64,000 bases of DNA from assembly GCA_009379825.1 (NCBI GenBank), contig WHTA01000010.1, forward strand, positions 1 through 64,000, read 5' to 3'. This stretch comes from Streptosporangiales bacterium (GTDB lineage: Bacteria; Actinomycetota; Actinomycetes; Streptosporangiales; WHST01). The notes below the pieces were generated by a model. It had not been told where the DNA came from, did not search any database, and was given only the letters and a program-made list of their open reading frames with translations. Shown piece by piece: positions 50,656 through 61,351 of this stretch (the stretch's first letter is position 1; each line of letters begins with the position of its first letter). Made by a program: the position numbers and the translations under genes.

Positions 50656-53600
50656 CCGTCTCCTTCCAGGTCGCCTTCGAGCTCTAGGTAGGTGTCCTGC
50701 AGCTGCTGCACGGTGTCCGGGTCCGGCTGCGCCCACAGGCCGCGGTCGGCGGCCTCGAGCAACCGTTCCGCGATGCCGCGCAGCGCCCACGGGTTCGACC
50801 GCTGCATGAACTCGCGCACCTGCTCGTCGAAGACGTACGACGCGGCGAGCTGCTCGTACATCCAGTCGTCGACGACGCCCGCGGTCGCGTCGTAACCGAA
50901 CAGGTAGTCGACGGTGGCGGCCATCTCGAACGCGCCCTTGTAGCCGTGCCGCTGCATTGCCTGCATCCACCGCGGGTTCACCACCCGCGCGCGGAACACC
51001 CGCTTGGTCTCCTCGGCGAGCGTGCGCGTGCGCACCTGGTCGGGCACCGCGGAGTCACCGACGTACGCGGCCGGCGAGCTGCCGGTGAGCTGCCGCACCA
51101 TCGCTACCATGCCGCCGTGGAACTGGAAGTAGTCGTCGGAGTCGACGATGTCGTGCTCGCGGGTGTCCTGGTTCTTCGCGGCGACGGAGATCCGGCGGAA
51201 CGCGCTCTCCATGTCCGCACGCGCCTCGCGTCCGTCCAGGCCACGACCGTACGCGTAGCCGCCCCACACCGCGTACACCTCGGCGAGGTCGGCGTCGGTG
51301 CGCCAGTTGCGTGCATCCATCAACGGCAGCAGGCCCGCGCCGTACGCGCCAGGCTTGGAACCGAAGATGCGTGCGGTGGCGCGGCGCCGGTCGCCGTGTG
51401 CCCGCTCGTCCTCGACCACGTGCGCGCGCACGTAGTTGTCGTCCGGCGACTCGTCGAGCTCGGCGACCGTACGTACGGCGTCGTCGAGCATGGCCACCAC
51501 GTGCGGGAAGGCGTCGCGGAAGAACCCGGAGATGCGGATGGTCACGTCGATGCGCGGCCGGCCGAGCTCGGCCAGCGGCGTCACCTCGAACCCCGTGACC
51601 CGCCTGGACGCGTCGTCCCACGTCGGTTGCACGCCGAGCAGCGCGAGCACCTCCGCGATGTCGTCGCCCTGGGTGCGCATGGCCGACGTGCCCCAGACGG
51701 TTAGCCCCACCGAGCGCGGGTACTCCCCCGTGTCCTCTTGGTGCCGCGCGATCAGCGAGTCGGCCAGCGCCACACCGACGTCCCAGGCATTGCGCGACGG
51801 GATGCCCTTCGGGTCGACGGAGTAGAAGTTGCGGCCGGTCGGCAGCACGTTCACCAGGCCGCGGGTGGGCGAGCCTGACGGGCCCGCGGGCACGTAGCCA
51901 CCGTCGAGTGCATGCAGCAGGTTGCCGACCTCGTCGGTCGTACGCGCCAACCGCGGTACGACCTCGGTGGCCGCGAACTCCAGCACCCGCACCACATCCG
52001 GGACTTCGCGGCCGAGCACCTCGACGGTCACCGAGGGCGCCTTCGTGACGTCCCAACCGCTGGTGTCCATCCCCACGACCAGCTGCTTGGCCAGCGTCTC
52101 GAGCACGTCCACCACGTCCGCACCACTGCCACCCGCGGCCAGCTCGCCCAGCGCCTGCGGTGCCTCGACCCGCTCGCCCGGGGCAGCGAGCAACGTGCGC
52201 TCGTCGAGGTCGAACGCAGCGGCGATCGCGGATCGCAGTCCTGGCAACGCCTGCCGCCCGCCCCACACCTGATTCGCGCGTAGCACTGCGAGCACCGTGT
52301 CGACCAGCTGTTCGCCTGCGGGCGCGTTGCCGAGCACGTGCAGGCCGTCGCGGATCTGTACGTCCTTGACCTCGCAGAGGTACCCGTCGATGTGCATGAC
52401 GAAGTCGTCGAACTCGTCCTCGGCGGGCATCTCGTCCTGGTGCAGGTCGTGGTGCAGCTGTGCCGCCTGCACGAGCGACCACACCTGCGCCCGCACGGTC
52501 GGCAGCTTCGCCGGATCCAGCGCCTGCACGGTGGCGTACTCGTCGAGCAGCTGCTCCAGCTTCGCCAGGTCCCCGTACGTGTCCGCGCGCGCCATCGGCG
52601 GGATCATGTGGTCGACGACGGTCGCGTGCGCGCGCCGCTTGGCCTGCGTGCCCTCGCCTGGGTCGTTGACGATGAACGGGTACACCAGCGGCACGTCACC
52701 GAGCACCGCGTCGGGAGCGCACTCTGCGGACAGCCCGAGCCCCTTGCCCGGCAACCACTCCAGCGTGCCGTGCTTGCCCAGATGGACAACCGCGTCGGCG
52801 CCGAACTCGGTGTCGAGCCAGCGGTACGCGGCGAGGTAGTGGTGGCTGGGTGGCAGGTCGGGATCGTGGTAGATGGCCACCGGGTTCTCGCCGAAGCCGC
52901 GCGGTGGCTGGATCATCAGCACCACGTTGCCGAACTGCAGCGCGGCGAGCACGATCTCGTCGCCGTCGACGTACAACCCGCCTGGCGGTTCGCCCCAGTG
53001 CTCGCGCACGTTCTCGCGCAACGCCTCGGGCAGCGACCCGAACCACTCCCGGTAGTCCGCGAGCGGAACCCGGAACGGTGCGACGGTGAGCTGTTCCTCG
53101 GTCAGCCACTCGACGTCGTGCCCACCCGCGGCGATCAGCCGGTGTACGAGCTCGTCGCCGTCGTCGGAGAACCCGTCGCCGACGTCGTATCCGGCCTCCT
53201 GCAAGGCCTGCAGCACCACGACGGCCGACGCGGGGGTGTCCAGGCCAACCGCGTTACCGACCCTGGCGTGCTTGGTGGGGTACGAGGAGAGCACGAGCGC
53301 GAGCCGCTTGTGCGGGTTAGGCGACCGCCGCAGCCGCGCGTGCCGTACGGCGATACCCGCAACCCGGGCGGCGCGCTCGGGATCGGCGACGTACACCGGT
53401 ACGTCGTCGTCGCTGGTCTCCTTGAACGAGAACGGCACGGTGACCAGGCGGCCGTCGAACTCGGGGATGGCCACCTGCATCGCCGCGTCCATCGGCGTAA
53501 GCGCGGCGTCCGAGTCGTGCCAGGTCTGCCACGGCGAGGTGAGGCACAACCCCTGGACGACGGGGACGTCGAGAGCGGCGAGCGCGCCTACGTCCCAGCC

Positions 53601-54308
53601 GTCCTCGTCGCCGCCTGCCGTTGCGTCGGATGCCACGGCGCCACCGGCGGCGAGCACGGTCACCACCAAGGCGTCGAGACCGCCGAGCAGCTCGTAGACC
53701 TCGGCGTCCGCAGAACGCAGCGAGCCGCAGAACACCGACAGGGCGTTGGCACCCGCCGCCTCCACGGCGTCCGCCAGCACGTCGACGAACCCGGTGTTGC
53801 CCGACACCGCGTGCGCGCGGTAGAAGACGATGCCGACCGTCGGCCGGTCGTCGCGGTGTTCGCGCGTGCCGTGGATTCCGCTGCTGGGCAAAGATTTCGG
53901 CGGCTCGAAGCCTTCGCCGGTGAGCCTGATGGTGTCGGAGAGGAAGTTGGCCAGCTCCGCCAGGTTGTCCGGCCCGCCCTCGCGCAGGTACTCGAGCGCC
54001 TGTGTCGCCACGCCGCCCGGCACGGTCGACAGCGCCATCAGCTCGGCGTCCGGCGTCGGCTCACCGCTGAGCACGACGACGGGAACCCCCGCGTCGAGCA
54101 CCGCCTTGAGTCCCTGTTCCCAACTGCGCTTGCCCCCGAGCAACCGCACGACGACGCAGTACGCGCCGTCGACGAGTGCCGGCACGTCCGCCGCCTCCGT
54201 GCGTGCGGGGTTGGCCAACCGCCACGGCGCGCCGCTCGACTTCGCAGCGAGCAGGTCGGTGTCCGCGGCGGAGAGCAACACGATCGGCTGTGGTACGTCG
54301 GCTGTCAT
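50652..54308 (-). CDS. cobN: Cobaltochelatase large subunit CobN
   Basis: A 1218-residue protein of the CobN/BchH family with blocks [61 protein letters not shown], and [20 protein letters not shown] near the end. It inserts cobalt into hydrogenobyrinate a,c-diamide with ATP (late insertion). Its presence beside CbiX, CbiD and CbiG (early insertion) gives a mixed gene set. ATG at 54308 overlaps the CobQ stop. Confidence 0.93.
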   Translation of the reverse strand: MTADVPQPIVLLSAADTDLLAAKSSGAPWRLANPARTEAADVPALVDGAYCVVVRLLGGKRSWEQGLKAVLDAGVPVVVLSGEPTPDAELMALSTVPGGVATQALEYLREGGPDNLAELANFLSDTIRLTGEGFEPPKSLPSSGIHGTREHRDDRPTVGIVFYRAHAVSGNTGFVDVLADAVEAAGANALSVFCGSLRSADAEVYELLGGLDALVVTVLAAGGAVASDATAGGDEDGWDVGALAALDVPVVQGLCLTSPWQTWHDSDAALTPMDAAMQVAIPEFDGRLVTVPFSFKETSDDDVPVYVADPERAARVAGIAVRHARLRRSPNPHKRLALVLSSYPTKHARVGNAVGLDTPASAVVVLQALQEAGYDVGDGFSDDGDELVHRLIAAGGHDVEWLTEEQLTVAPFRVPLADYREWFGSLPEALRENVREHWGEPPGGLYVDGDEIVLAALQFGNVVLMIQPPRGFGENPVAIYHDPDLPPSHHYLAAYRWLDTEFGADAVVHLGKHGTLEWLPGKGLGLSAECAPDAVLGDVPLVYPFIVNDPGEGTQAKRRAHATVVDHMIPPMARADTYGDLAKLEQLLDEYATVQALDPAKLPTVRAQVWSLVQAAQLHHDLHQDEMPAEDEFDDFVMHIDGYLCEVKDVQIRDGLHVLGNAPAGEQLVDTVLAVLRANQVWGGRQALPGLRSAIAAAFDLDERTLLAAPGERVEAPQALGELAAGGSGADVVDVLETLAKQLVVGMDTSGWDVTKAPSVTVEVLGREVPDVVRVLEFAATEVVPRLARTTDEVGNLLHALDGGYVPAGPSGSPTRGLVNVLPTGRNFYSVDPKGIPSRNAWDVGVALADSLIARHQEDTGEYPRSVGLTVWGTSAMRTQGDDIAEVLALLGVQPTWDDASRRVTGFEVTPLAELGRPRIDVTIRISGFFRDAFPHVVAMLDDAVRTVAELDESPDDNYVRAHVVEDERAHGDRRRATARIFGSKPGAYGAGLLPLMDARNWRTDADLAEVYAVWGGYAYGRGLDGREARADMESAFRRISVAAKNQDTREHDIVDSDDYFQFHGGMVAMVRQLTGSSPAAYVGDSAVPDQVRTRTLAEETKRVFRARVVNPRWMQAMQRHGYKGAFEMAATVDYLFGYDATAGVVDDWMYEQLAASYVFDEQVREFMQRSNPWALRGIAERLLEAADRGLWAQPDPDTVQQLQDTYLELEGDLEGDG

Positions 54309-55792
54309 GGCGCCCCCGGTGGTAGCAACGGCAAATCCTTCGGCACACCCGCGTCGAGCAACCGGAGCAAGGCGTCGGTATCCAGGTGCTCGGCGACCAA
54401 GTCGCCGAGCCCGTCCAGCCGGCGTTGCCGTACCTCGGCGAACGACACCTCACCCGCGAGCACGAACCTGCGCCCGGACTCCGCGGCGACGGTACGCAGC
54501 AACGCACGGCGGAACCCGTCGCACTCGAGCACGCCGTGCCACGTCGTGCCACGTACGGCACCGACCGCGCACCCGCCGAGGAACGGGTCGCCGGCCTCGA
54601 CGTCCACCACACCGTGGTGGATCTCGTAGCCCTCGACCGGTTCACCGAACGCCGAACCGGTCGGCCGGCCGAGGGTCTTCCCCGGCAGGAACCGCACGCT
54701 GGCAGGCAGCAGGCCGAGCCCCGCTACCTTGCCGGCGCGGCTCTCCACGTCGTCGTGGATCTCGCGGGCGAGCATCTGGTAGCCACCGCAGATGCCGAGG
54801 ATCGGGCGCCCGGCGGCGGCGCGCTCGGCAAGCACGTCGGCGATGCCACGCTCACGCAGCCAGCCGAGGTCACCGACCGTCGCGCGGGTGCCAGGCAGCA
54901 CCACCAGGTCGGCGTCGTGCAGCTCCGCCGGCGACGTGACGAACCTGACCACCACACCGGGCTCGGCGGCCAGCGCGTCCACGTCGGTGAAGTTGCTGAT
55001 CCGCGGGAACCGTACGACGGCCACTCTGAGCACGTCGTCACCGGCCGGTGGCGTGGGCTCGGCGTTGCGCCCTGCGGCGAGGTCGAGGGAGTCCTCGGCG
55101 TCCAGCCAGAGACCGTGCAGCCACGGCAGTACGCCGAACACCTGGCGGCCGGTGTGGTCACGCAACATGTCCAGGCCAGGCGCGAGCAGCCGATCGTCGC
55201 CGCGGAACTTGTTCACCACGAACCCGGCGATCAGCCGCTGGTCGGCGGCGTCGAGCAACGCGAGCGTGCCGTACATGCCGGCGAACACGCCGCCCCTGTC
55301 GATGTCGCCGACGACGAGCACCGGCAGGTCGGCAGCACGGGCCAGCCCCATGTTCGCGATGTCGCGGTCACGCAGGTTGATCTCCGCCGGGCTACCCGCG
55401 CCCTCGCAGATCACCGCGTCGAAGCGGGCGCGCAGATCGGCCAGGCAGTCGTTGACCGTCTGCTGCAGCCGCGGCTTGAGATCGCGGTACGACAGCGCGT
55501 CCACCTCGGCCACCGGCTGGTCGAGCAGCATCACCTGGGTGCGTTCGCCGCCCGGCTTCAGCAGCACCGGGTTCATCGCGCCCTCGGGCTCCACGCCGGC
55601 CGCGGCCGCCTGCATCGCCTGCGCCCGGCCGATCTCCGCGCCGTCGCGAGTGACGTACGAGTTCAGCGACATGTTCTGCGCCTTGAACGGCGCGATCTTT
55701 ATGCCGCGCCTGGCCAACCATCGGCAGATCCCGCCGGTGACCACGCTCTTGCCGGCGTCCGACGTCGTCCCCGCGACCAGCAGCCCGCTCAC
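54305..55792 (-). CDS. cobQ: Cobyric acid synthase (CobQ/CbiP)
   Basis: A 495-residue glutamine-dependent amidase for side chains b, d, e and g. The N-terminus starts [20 protein letters not shown] (P-loop) and [20 protein letters not shown]; the glutamine amidotransferase domain has [15 protein letters not shown] and later a HHGVVDVE region with the catalytic His. GTG at 55792 overlaps the CbiB stop (GTGA). A longer in-frame start at 55843 is unlikely. Confidence 0.93.
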   Translation of the reverse strand: MSGLLVAGTTSDAGKSVVTGGICRWLARRGIKIAPFKAQNMSLNSYVTRDGAEIGRAQAMQAAAAGVEPEGAMNPVLLKPGGERTQVMLLDQPVAEVDALSYRDLKPRLQQTVNDCLADLRARFDAVICEGAGSPAEINLRDRDIANMGLARAADLPVLVVGDIDRGGVFAGMYGTLALLDAADQRLIAGFVVNKFRGDDRLLAPGLDMLRDHTGRQVFGVLPWLHGLWLDAEDSLDLAAGRNAEPTPPAGDDVLRVAVVRFPRISNFTDVDALAAEPGVVVRFVTSPAELHDADLVVLPGTRATVGDLGWLRERGIADVLAERAAAGRPILGICGGYQMLAREIHDDVESRAGKVAGLGLLPASVRFLPGKTLGRPTGSAFGEPVEGYEIHHGVVDVEAGDPFLGGCAVGAVRGTTWHGVLECDGFRRALLRTVAAESGRRFVLAGEVSFAEVRQRRLDGLGDLVAEHLDTDALLRLLDAGVPKDLPLLPPGAP

Positions 55793-56724
55793 CGCCGACC
55801 ACCCCCGCACGCCACGGCAGTGACGGCAAGCGCCACGGCCCACAGCAGCAGCGAGAGCCGTACGGCGCGGGCGATGTCGTCGACCTCCGGTGTGTTCCCG
55901 TTACCCAGCGTGCCGCGGCGTTCGCGCTGCCCGGCGTAGACGTTCGCGCCGCCGAGCCGCAGCCCCAGCGCACCGGCGAACGCGGCCTCCACCCGGCCGG
56001 CGTTCGGGCTCGGGTGGTCGCCGCCGTCGCTGCGGGCCACCTGCCACGCGGTGGCCGCGCTGCCGCCGACCAACGGCGCGAGCGCGGCAACCAGCAGTGC
56101 AGTCAGCCGGGCCGGCACGAGGTTGGCGAGGTCGTCGAGGCGCGCTGCGGCCCAGCCGAACCGCAGGTACCGCGGGCTGCGGTGGCCGACCATGGCGTCC
56201 AGCGTGTTGACGGCCCGGTACGCGAGCAGGCCGGGCACGCCTGCGACCGCACCCCAGCACAGCGGTGCGACGACCGCGTCCGCGGTGTTCTCCGCCACCG
56301 ACTCGACGGTCGCGCGGGTCAGCTCGGCGCGGTCGAGGGTGTCGGCATCGCGGCCGCACAGGTGACCGAGCCTGCCCCGTGCCTCGGGGACCCGGTCGTC
56401 GCGCAGCAGGCCGGCCATGGCCGTGCCCTCGCGCGCCAGCGTGGTGCCGCCGAGTACCGCCCACGTGCTGACCGCGACGGTCGCCACCCGTACGGCCGGC
56501 TGCCGGCTCACCCGCTGCAGCGCACAGCCGAGCGCCGTCGCGCCACCGACCAGTGCCGCCGTGTACAGCGCACCCCTGCCACGTGAGTCCGCCCAGCACC
56601 GGCGTTCCGCGGCCGCTGCAAGGCGGCCGAAGGCCGCAACCGGATGCGCACGACGTGGGTCGGCGAACGCCAGGTCGAGGACGGATCCGAGCAGCAGCCC
56701 GAGCGCGCGCTCGGACAGCCTCAC
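55789..56724 (-). CDS. cobD: Adenosylcobinamide-phosphate synthase (CbiB/CobD)
   Basis: A 311-residue integral membrane enzyme joining the aminopropanol (phosphate) to the f carboxylate. Family motifs are [58 protein letters not shown] and [23 protein letters not shown] at 56724 is about 110 nt downstream of the riboswitch aptamer. First gene of the operon. Confidence 0.92.
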   Translation of the reverse strand: MRLSERALGLLLGSVLDLAFADPRRAHPVAAFGRLAAAAERRCWADSRGRGALYTAALVGGATALGCALQRVSRQPAVRVATVAVSTWAVLGGTTLAREGTAMAGLLRDDRVPEARGRLGHLCGRDADTLDRAELTRATVESVAENTADAVVAPLCWGAVAGVPGLLAYRAVNTLDAMVGHRSPRYLRFGWAAARLDDLANLVPARLTALLVAALAPLVGGSAATAWQVARSDGGDHPSPNAGRVEAAFAGALGLRLGGANVYAGQRERRGTLGNGNTPEVDDIARAVRLSLLLWAVALAVTAVACGGGRR

Positions 56725-56832
56725 CGAGGCGAGATCAGCGGCAGCTCAACAGTGGGAGATGCGGGCGACACCCGCGGAACACGTAACGCCATGCGCGATC
56801 ACCTTCCCCGGGGTATCCACGCCCCGTACGAA

Positions 56833-57000
56833 GTGCTCGACGGCCGGAGTTCCTGGCTCCCGGATCGCCGCTCCCTTCGGCCTTCCCACCGCATGCGCGG
56901 CAGTGACCACCACGAAGGTCGCTCCCCGGTGACAGTGGCGGGACCGCGTCGGATTCGCACCGACTTCCTCCACTGCCGTCGACGGACCTTGGAAGAACAC
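56833..57000 (-). promoter_or_regulatory. Cobalamin riboswitch
   Basis: On the minus strand the aptamer shows GGTGCGAATCC (J3/4-like), the conserved GTCCCGCCACTGT (56929-56940 region), a GGGAAGG turn, and a B12 box GAGCCAGGAACTCCGG (56842-56860). P1 pairs GUGUUC (56995-57000) with GAGCAC (56833-56838). About 108 nt separate it from cbiB. A GCGGG-TGTCG-CCCGC hairpin (56761-56775) in that interval may be part of the expression platform. It would turn down the whole operon when cobalamin is plentiful. The rest of the 323-nt gap 56725-57047 shows nothing else. Confidence 0.9.
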
Positions 57001-57047
57001 CACACGCCGACATGCGGCGTCAAGCTGACCGACTCACCTGGCGGCGG

Positions 57048-58097
57048 CTACTTCACCGCGGGCATCACCTCGTCGTGGACGAGCTGGAGCTGCTCGCTCA
57101 TCGTGGCCACGCCGGGCAGCTCCATGCCGGAGAACGTCTTCACCAGGGCGACGTCGGTGATCGCGAGGATCATGTGGTTCACCCCGGTGCCGCTGATCTG
57201 CGAGTTGATCTTCGCGACGCACTCCTCCGGCGTGCCCGCGATGGACAGCCGGTCGGCGAGGTCGGGCGACGTCAGCTCGTACGCCTGGTCCACCCGGCCG
57301 GCGCCCACCGCGGCGATGATGTCGGTCAGCTCCGCCGGGTCGACGTCGTTGCGTTCCAGCTGCTCCTTCGGCATCGCCGAGGCGTACAGGCCGACCATGG
57401 CGCGCGCCGCGTTCTTCGCGGCCTCGGAGTCCGGGCCGGTCGCGAAGACGACCCAGGCGCCGAGGTCGAGCGAGTCGGCGTCCTTGCCGGCACGCTCCGC
57501 ACCGATCCGCACATTCTCCACCATGTAGTCGTACGCGCGCCTGGTGTAGCTAAGCGCGTGGTGCACGCCGTCGGAGAGCTCACCGGCCGCCTGGAACGAC
57601 TTCGGGCCCCGCATGGCGCCCAGCTTCACCGGCACCCGCTCCTGCACGGGACGGGCGAAGGTGAACAACCCCTGGTACGAGTAGAACTGGCCCTCGCTGG
57701 TGATGGCGCCCTCGTCGAGGAGCGTCCGTACGGCGTGGTGCGCCTCCTTCATCCGGGTCAACGGTTTGCTCTTCACCCAGTTGATGCCGTACTGCGCGAG
57801 CAGCCCGAAGTTGCCCGAGCCAAGCACGCACTCCGCCCTGCCACCGGTGAGCTCATCGAGCGTCGCCGTCGCCTGCGCGATGAGCGACGGCTCGCGCAGG
57901 GTGACGGCGGACAGGCTCGGCCCGAAGCGGATGTTCGACGTCTTGTCCGCAGCCGCGGCGAAGAGCAGCCACAGATCCTTGTGCCATGTCTCGTCGGCCG
58001 CGTAGCAGCCGTAGTAGCCGAGCCGATCGGCCAGCTTGATCGACTCGATCGTCTCGTCGAGCGGATAGTCAGGCAGCATCACATAGCTGAACTTCAT
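57048..58097 (-). CDS. LLM-class (F420-dependent-like) flavin oxidoreductase
   Basis: A 349-residue TIM-barrel protein of the luciferase-like monooxygenase class: MKFSYVMLPDYPLDETIESI, GYYGCYAADETWHKDLWLLF, IRFGPSLSAVTLREPSL and ELTGGRAECVLGSGNFGLL. The group includes F420-dependent glucose-6-phosphate and methylene-tetrahydromethanopterin reductase relatives and FMN monooxygenases; the cofactor is not certain. It is the last gene of the minus-strand operon with the aldehyde dehydrogenase. GAGGTGAAGAG precedes the ATG. Confidence 0.82.
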   Translation of the reverse strand: MKFSYVMLPDYPLDETIESIKLADRLGYYGCYAADETWHKDLWLLFAAAADKTSNIRFGPSLSAVTLREPSLIAQATATLDELTGGRAECVLGSGNFGLLAQYGINWVKSKPLTRMKEAHHAVRTLLDEGAITSEGQFYSYQGLFTFARPVQERVPVKLGAMRGPKSFQAAGELSDGVHHALSYTRRAYDYMVENVRIGAERAGKDADSLDLGAWVVFATGPDSEAAKNAARAMVGLYASAMPKEQLERNDVDPAELTDIIAAVGAGRVDQAYELTSPDLADRLSIAGTPEECVAKINSQISGTGVNHMILAITDVALVKTFSGMELPGVATMSEQLQLVHDEVMPAVK

Positions 58098-58130
58098 CTC
58101 TTCACCTCGGCGCGTTCGGTGTGGGTATCG

Positions 58131-59555
58131 TTACTCCAAACTGGACATCACGTGCTTCACCCTCGTGTAGTCCTCCAAGCCGTACATCGACAGGTCCTTG
58201 CCATAACCGGAGTGCTTGAAGCCGCCGTGCGGCATCTCCGCGACGAGCGGGATGTGCGTGTTGATCCAGACGCAGCCGAAGTCGAGCCGCTTGGCCATCC
58301 GCATCGCCTTACCGTGGTCCTTCGTCCAGACGCTCGACGCGAGGCCGTACTCCACGCCGTTGGCCCAGCGCAGTGCCTCGTCCTCGTCGCTGAACTTCTG
58401 CACGCTGACGACCGGACCGAAGATCTCGTTCTGCACGGCCTCGTCGTCCTGCTGCAGGTTGGCGACCACCGTGGGGGCGTAGAAGTACCCCTTGTCACCG
58501 ACCTGGGAGCCGCCGGTCCGCAGGTCCGCGTGGTCGGGCAGCCGGTCCACGAAACCACTCACCCTGGCGAGCTGGTCGGCGTTGTTCAGCGGCCCGTAGT
58601 CGGCGCCGTCCACCGCACCCGTCGTGGTGCCGGCCGCCTGCTCCTGCAGTGCCGCGACGAAGTCGTCGTGCACCCGCGGACCGGCAAGCACCCGGCTGGC
58701 CGCCGTGCAGTCCTGCCCGGCGTTGAAGTAGGCGGCCGCGGCGATTCCCTCCGCCGCCGCGGCCACGTCTGCGTCGTCGAAGACGATCACCGGTGCCTTG
58801 CCGCCCAGCTCGAGGTGTACGCGCTTGAGGTCATTGGCCGCGGCGAGCGCGACCTCCTTGCCGGCGCGCACGCTGCCGGTGATCGACACCATCGCGGGGA
58901 TCTTGTTGGACACCAGCTCGGCGCCAGTCGCGCGGTCACCGCAGACCACGTTGAACACACCCTCGGGCAGGAACTCCGCGGCCACCTCGGCGAGCCACGC
59001 CGTGCTGACCGGCGTGGTGTCGGACGGCTTGAGCACCACCGTGTTGCCTGCGGCGAGCGCGGGCGCGAACTTCCACAGCGCCATCAGGGCCGGGTAGTTC
59101 CACGGCGTCACCTGAGCGCACACGCCGACGGGCTCCCTGCGTATCCACGACGTCAGGCCACTCATGTACTCCGCCGACGCGCGTCCCTCGAGCACCCGGG
59201 CCGCGCCGGCGAAGAAGCGCAGCTGGTCGAGGAACATCGGCAGTTCTTCCTGCCTGGTGAGCTCCAGCGGCTTGCCCGTGTTCTCGCACTCGAGCGCGAG
59301 GAACTCGTCCTGGCGCGACTCGACCGCGTCGGCGAGCCTGGAGAGCGCCAGCTGACGCTCGGCTGGTGTGCTGTCGCGCCACTTCTCGAACGCGCGCTCC
59401 GCGACGCTGAGCGCGTGTTGCACGTCGTCGGCACCGGACACGGGCGCGGTCCCGTAGGCCGAGCCGGTCACGGGGTCGATCAGCGGCGCGGTCTGCCCGC
59501 TGCCCGCGTCCTCCTGCTTGCCGCCGACGAAGTTCCGTACGGTTCGCTGCGTCAT
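58131..59555 (-). CDS. Aldehyde dehydrogenase, aminobutyraldehyde dehydrogenase-like
   Basis: A 474-residue NAD-dependent aldehyde dehydrogenase. Catalytic and binding motifs are TPWNYPALMALWKFAPALAA, ITGSVRAGKEVALAA, HLELGGKAPVIVFDDADVA (general base Glu), and FNAGQDCTAASRV (nucleophile Cys). The NAGQDCTA text is typical of gamma-aminobutyraldehyde (PatD/Prr) enzymes, which finish amine breakdown. ATG at 59555 overlaps the repaired stop of the permease (ATGA). An amine or polyamine catabolic route fits the permease upstream. Confidence 0.85.
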   Translation of the reverse strand: MTQRTVRNFVGGKQEDAGSGQTAPLIDPVTGSAYGTAPVSGADDVQHALSVAERAFEKWRDSTPAERQLALSRLADAVESRQDEFLALECENTGKPLELTRQEELPMFLDQLRFFAGAARVLEGRASAEYMSGLTSWIRREPVGVCAQVTPWNYPALMALWKFAPALAAGNTVVLKPSDTTPVSTAWLAEVAAEFLPEGVFNVVCGDRATGAELVSNKIPAMVSITGSVRAGKEVALAAANDLKRVHLELGGKAPVIVFDDADVAAAAEGIAAAAYFNAGQDCTAASRVLAGPRVHDDFVAALQEQAAGTTTGAVDGADYGPLNNADQLARVSGFVDRLPDHADLRTGGSQVGDKGYFYAPTVVANLQQDDEAVQNEIFGPVVSVQKFSDEDEALRWANGVEYGLASSVWTKDHGKAMRMAKRLDFGCVWINTHIPLVAEMPHGGFKHSGYGKDLSMYGLEDYTRVKHVMSSLE

Positions 59556-61041
59556 CTCTGCTCCTGTTCCGTACCGGCGACCGCTGTGCTGTTCTTGTAC
59601 GGCCGTAGCGCCACGAGTATCACGAGACCGGCCCCACCACCACGACTCCGGAGAGCAGCGTGAGGTAGTTGTCGTACCAGGGGGCGTCGGGTGTGCGCGG
59701 CCACACCATGTTCACGATCGCCGCGACGCCGTACGCGAGCGCAAGCACGTTGACGAGCATGCCCCAGCGCCCGAGGGTGAACTGGCCGGCCGGCCGCCAG
59801 CCGGTCAGCCGGGCACGCAACGCGGCGAGCACCACCATCTGGAAGCCGAGGTAGATGCCGAGCACGGCGAACGACACGATCTTCGTGATCGCCTCGGTGG
59901 AGAACCTGGACAGCAGCACCACGACCGCCGGCACCACGGCGCCCACGAGCAGCGCGTACGGGGGCACCCCGCGCGAGTGCGAGAACCTGGCCAGCAGCGC
60001 GGCGCCCGGCAGCATCTTGTCCCTGCCGTACGAGTACAGCAGCCGGCTCGCGGCCGCCTGCAGGCTGAGCGCGCAGGAGACGAACGAGACCAGCACGATG
60101 AACAGCACCACCCGCGCACCCCAGGTGCCGAAGGCCGCACTCAGCACACCGGAGACCGGGTCGGGGTTCGCACCGGAGTAGACGGCCTGGAAGTCCGGCA
60201 CCGCGAGGATCAGCGCGAGGCAGACGAACGTCGCGGCGGCGCCACCGACGTAGATGGTCATCCGCATCGCCTTCGGGATCCGCCGGCCGGGGTTCTTCAC
60301 CTCCTCGGCGACGTCACCGCACGCCTCGAAGCCATAGTACTGGAAGATGCCGATCAGCCCGGCGGCGAGGAACGCACCGAGGTACGAGCCCTCGCCTGCG
60401 GCGCCGAAGCTGTCGAACAGCGCGCCCAGGTTGTGGTGCCGCTCGGTGATCAACAGCCAGGCGCCGCGGCCAGCGCGCCGATGATCTCCGTGCTGAACCC
60501 GATGATGGCGGCGATGCTGAGCACCTTCGTGCCGCCCAGGTTGATGGCCGTCGCGATAAGGATCATCACGAGCGCGCAGCCGATGGTGGCGTTGATCGAC
60601 GCCTCGAAACCGAGTAGTGCGGCCAGGTACGGCCCCGCCCCGTACACCACGCTGGCGATCGTGACGAGCAACGCGATCGCGTAGACCCAGCCGGTCAACC
60701 ACGCCCACTTGCGTCCCCACAGCCGCAGCGACCAGGGGTACACCCCGCCGGCGACGGGGAACTGCGAAACCACCTCGCCGAAGACGAGAGCGACCAGCAG
60801 CTGCCCCACGCCGACGATCAGCAGGCTCCAGATCATCGGCGGGCCCGCCGACCGCGAGCGACGTCGCGAACAGCGTGTACACGCCGACGACCGGCGACAG
60901 GTAGGTGAACCCGAGCGAGAAGTTCGCCCACGGGCTCATCTCCCTGCGGAACTCCGAGGTGTACCCGAGCGCGGCCAGCTGCGCGGCATCGCTGTCGGCA
61001 GACTGGGCTGACTGCTGCGGCGTGACAGGGTTCACCGGCAC
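59552..61041 (-). pseudogene. Amino-acid/amine permease (APC family), three frameshifts
   Basis: Read across three frame changes this is a 12-helix APC permease of about 490 residues: FRREMSPWANFSLGFTYLSP then VVGVYTLFATSLAVGG at the start, MIWSLLIVGVGQLLVALVFG and KWAWLTGWVYAIALLVTIAS (second frame, 60450-60836), then YYGFEACGDVAEEVKNPGRR and later helices. Breaks are near 60845, near 60463 and at the C4 run 59632-59635. Beyond the last one the frame reads GAGLVILVALRPYKN to a stop at 59552 that overlaps the dehydrogenase ATG. Errors are the likely cause because each repair restores conserved text. Confidence 0.75.
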
Positions 61042-61072
61042 GGCCTCCTCGCTTCTCTTCGACCGTCCCGCG

Positions 61073-61351
61073 CTAGCGCGGTTCCTCGCGCTCGATCTCG
61101 TCCAGCAGCTCTTGACCCGAGAGCACCTCGTCTGCCCAGTGCCTGTGCATCCACTCCAGGTGGTCCGTACGGCTCGCGGCGATGCGCAACGTGTCCCAGT
61201 TGGGGAACAGCTGCTGCGCGACGTTCACCGTCATCAGCTTCGGGTCGACCTCGAAGATGTGCTCGAACCGCTCGATGGCGACGTCGGTGATCTGCTTGGC
61301 CGGCGGCGGCGTGTGCTGCTCGCCGTACCGGTAACCGCTCGGCTCACTCAT
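61073..61351 (-). CDS. Hypothetical protein, 92 residues, coupled to the FAD oxidase
   Basis: I do not recognise a family. The protein is hydrophilic and helical (KQITDVAIERFEHIFEVDPK, then LFPNWDTLRIAASRTDHLEW, ending DEIEREEPR), with no signal or metal motif. It starts 8 nt inside the end of the FAD oxidase gene, so the two are translationally coupled. A small subunit or assembly factor for the oxidase is possible. Confidence 0.65.
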   Translation of the reverse strand: MSEPSGYRYGEQHTPPPAKQITDVAIERFEHIFEVDPKLMTVNVAQQLFPNWDTLRIAASRTDHLEWMHRHWADEVLSGQELLDEIEREEPR

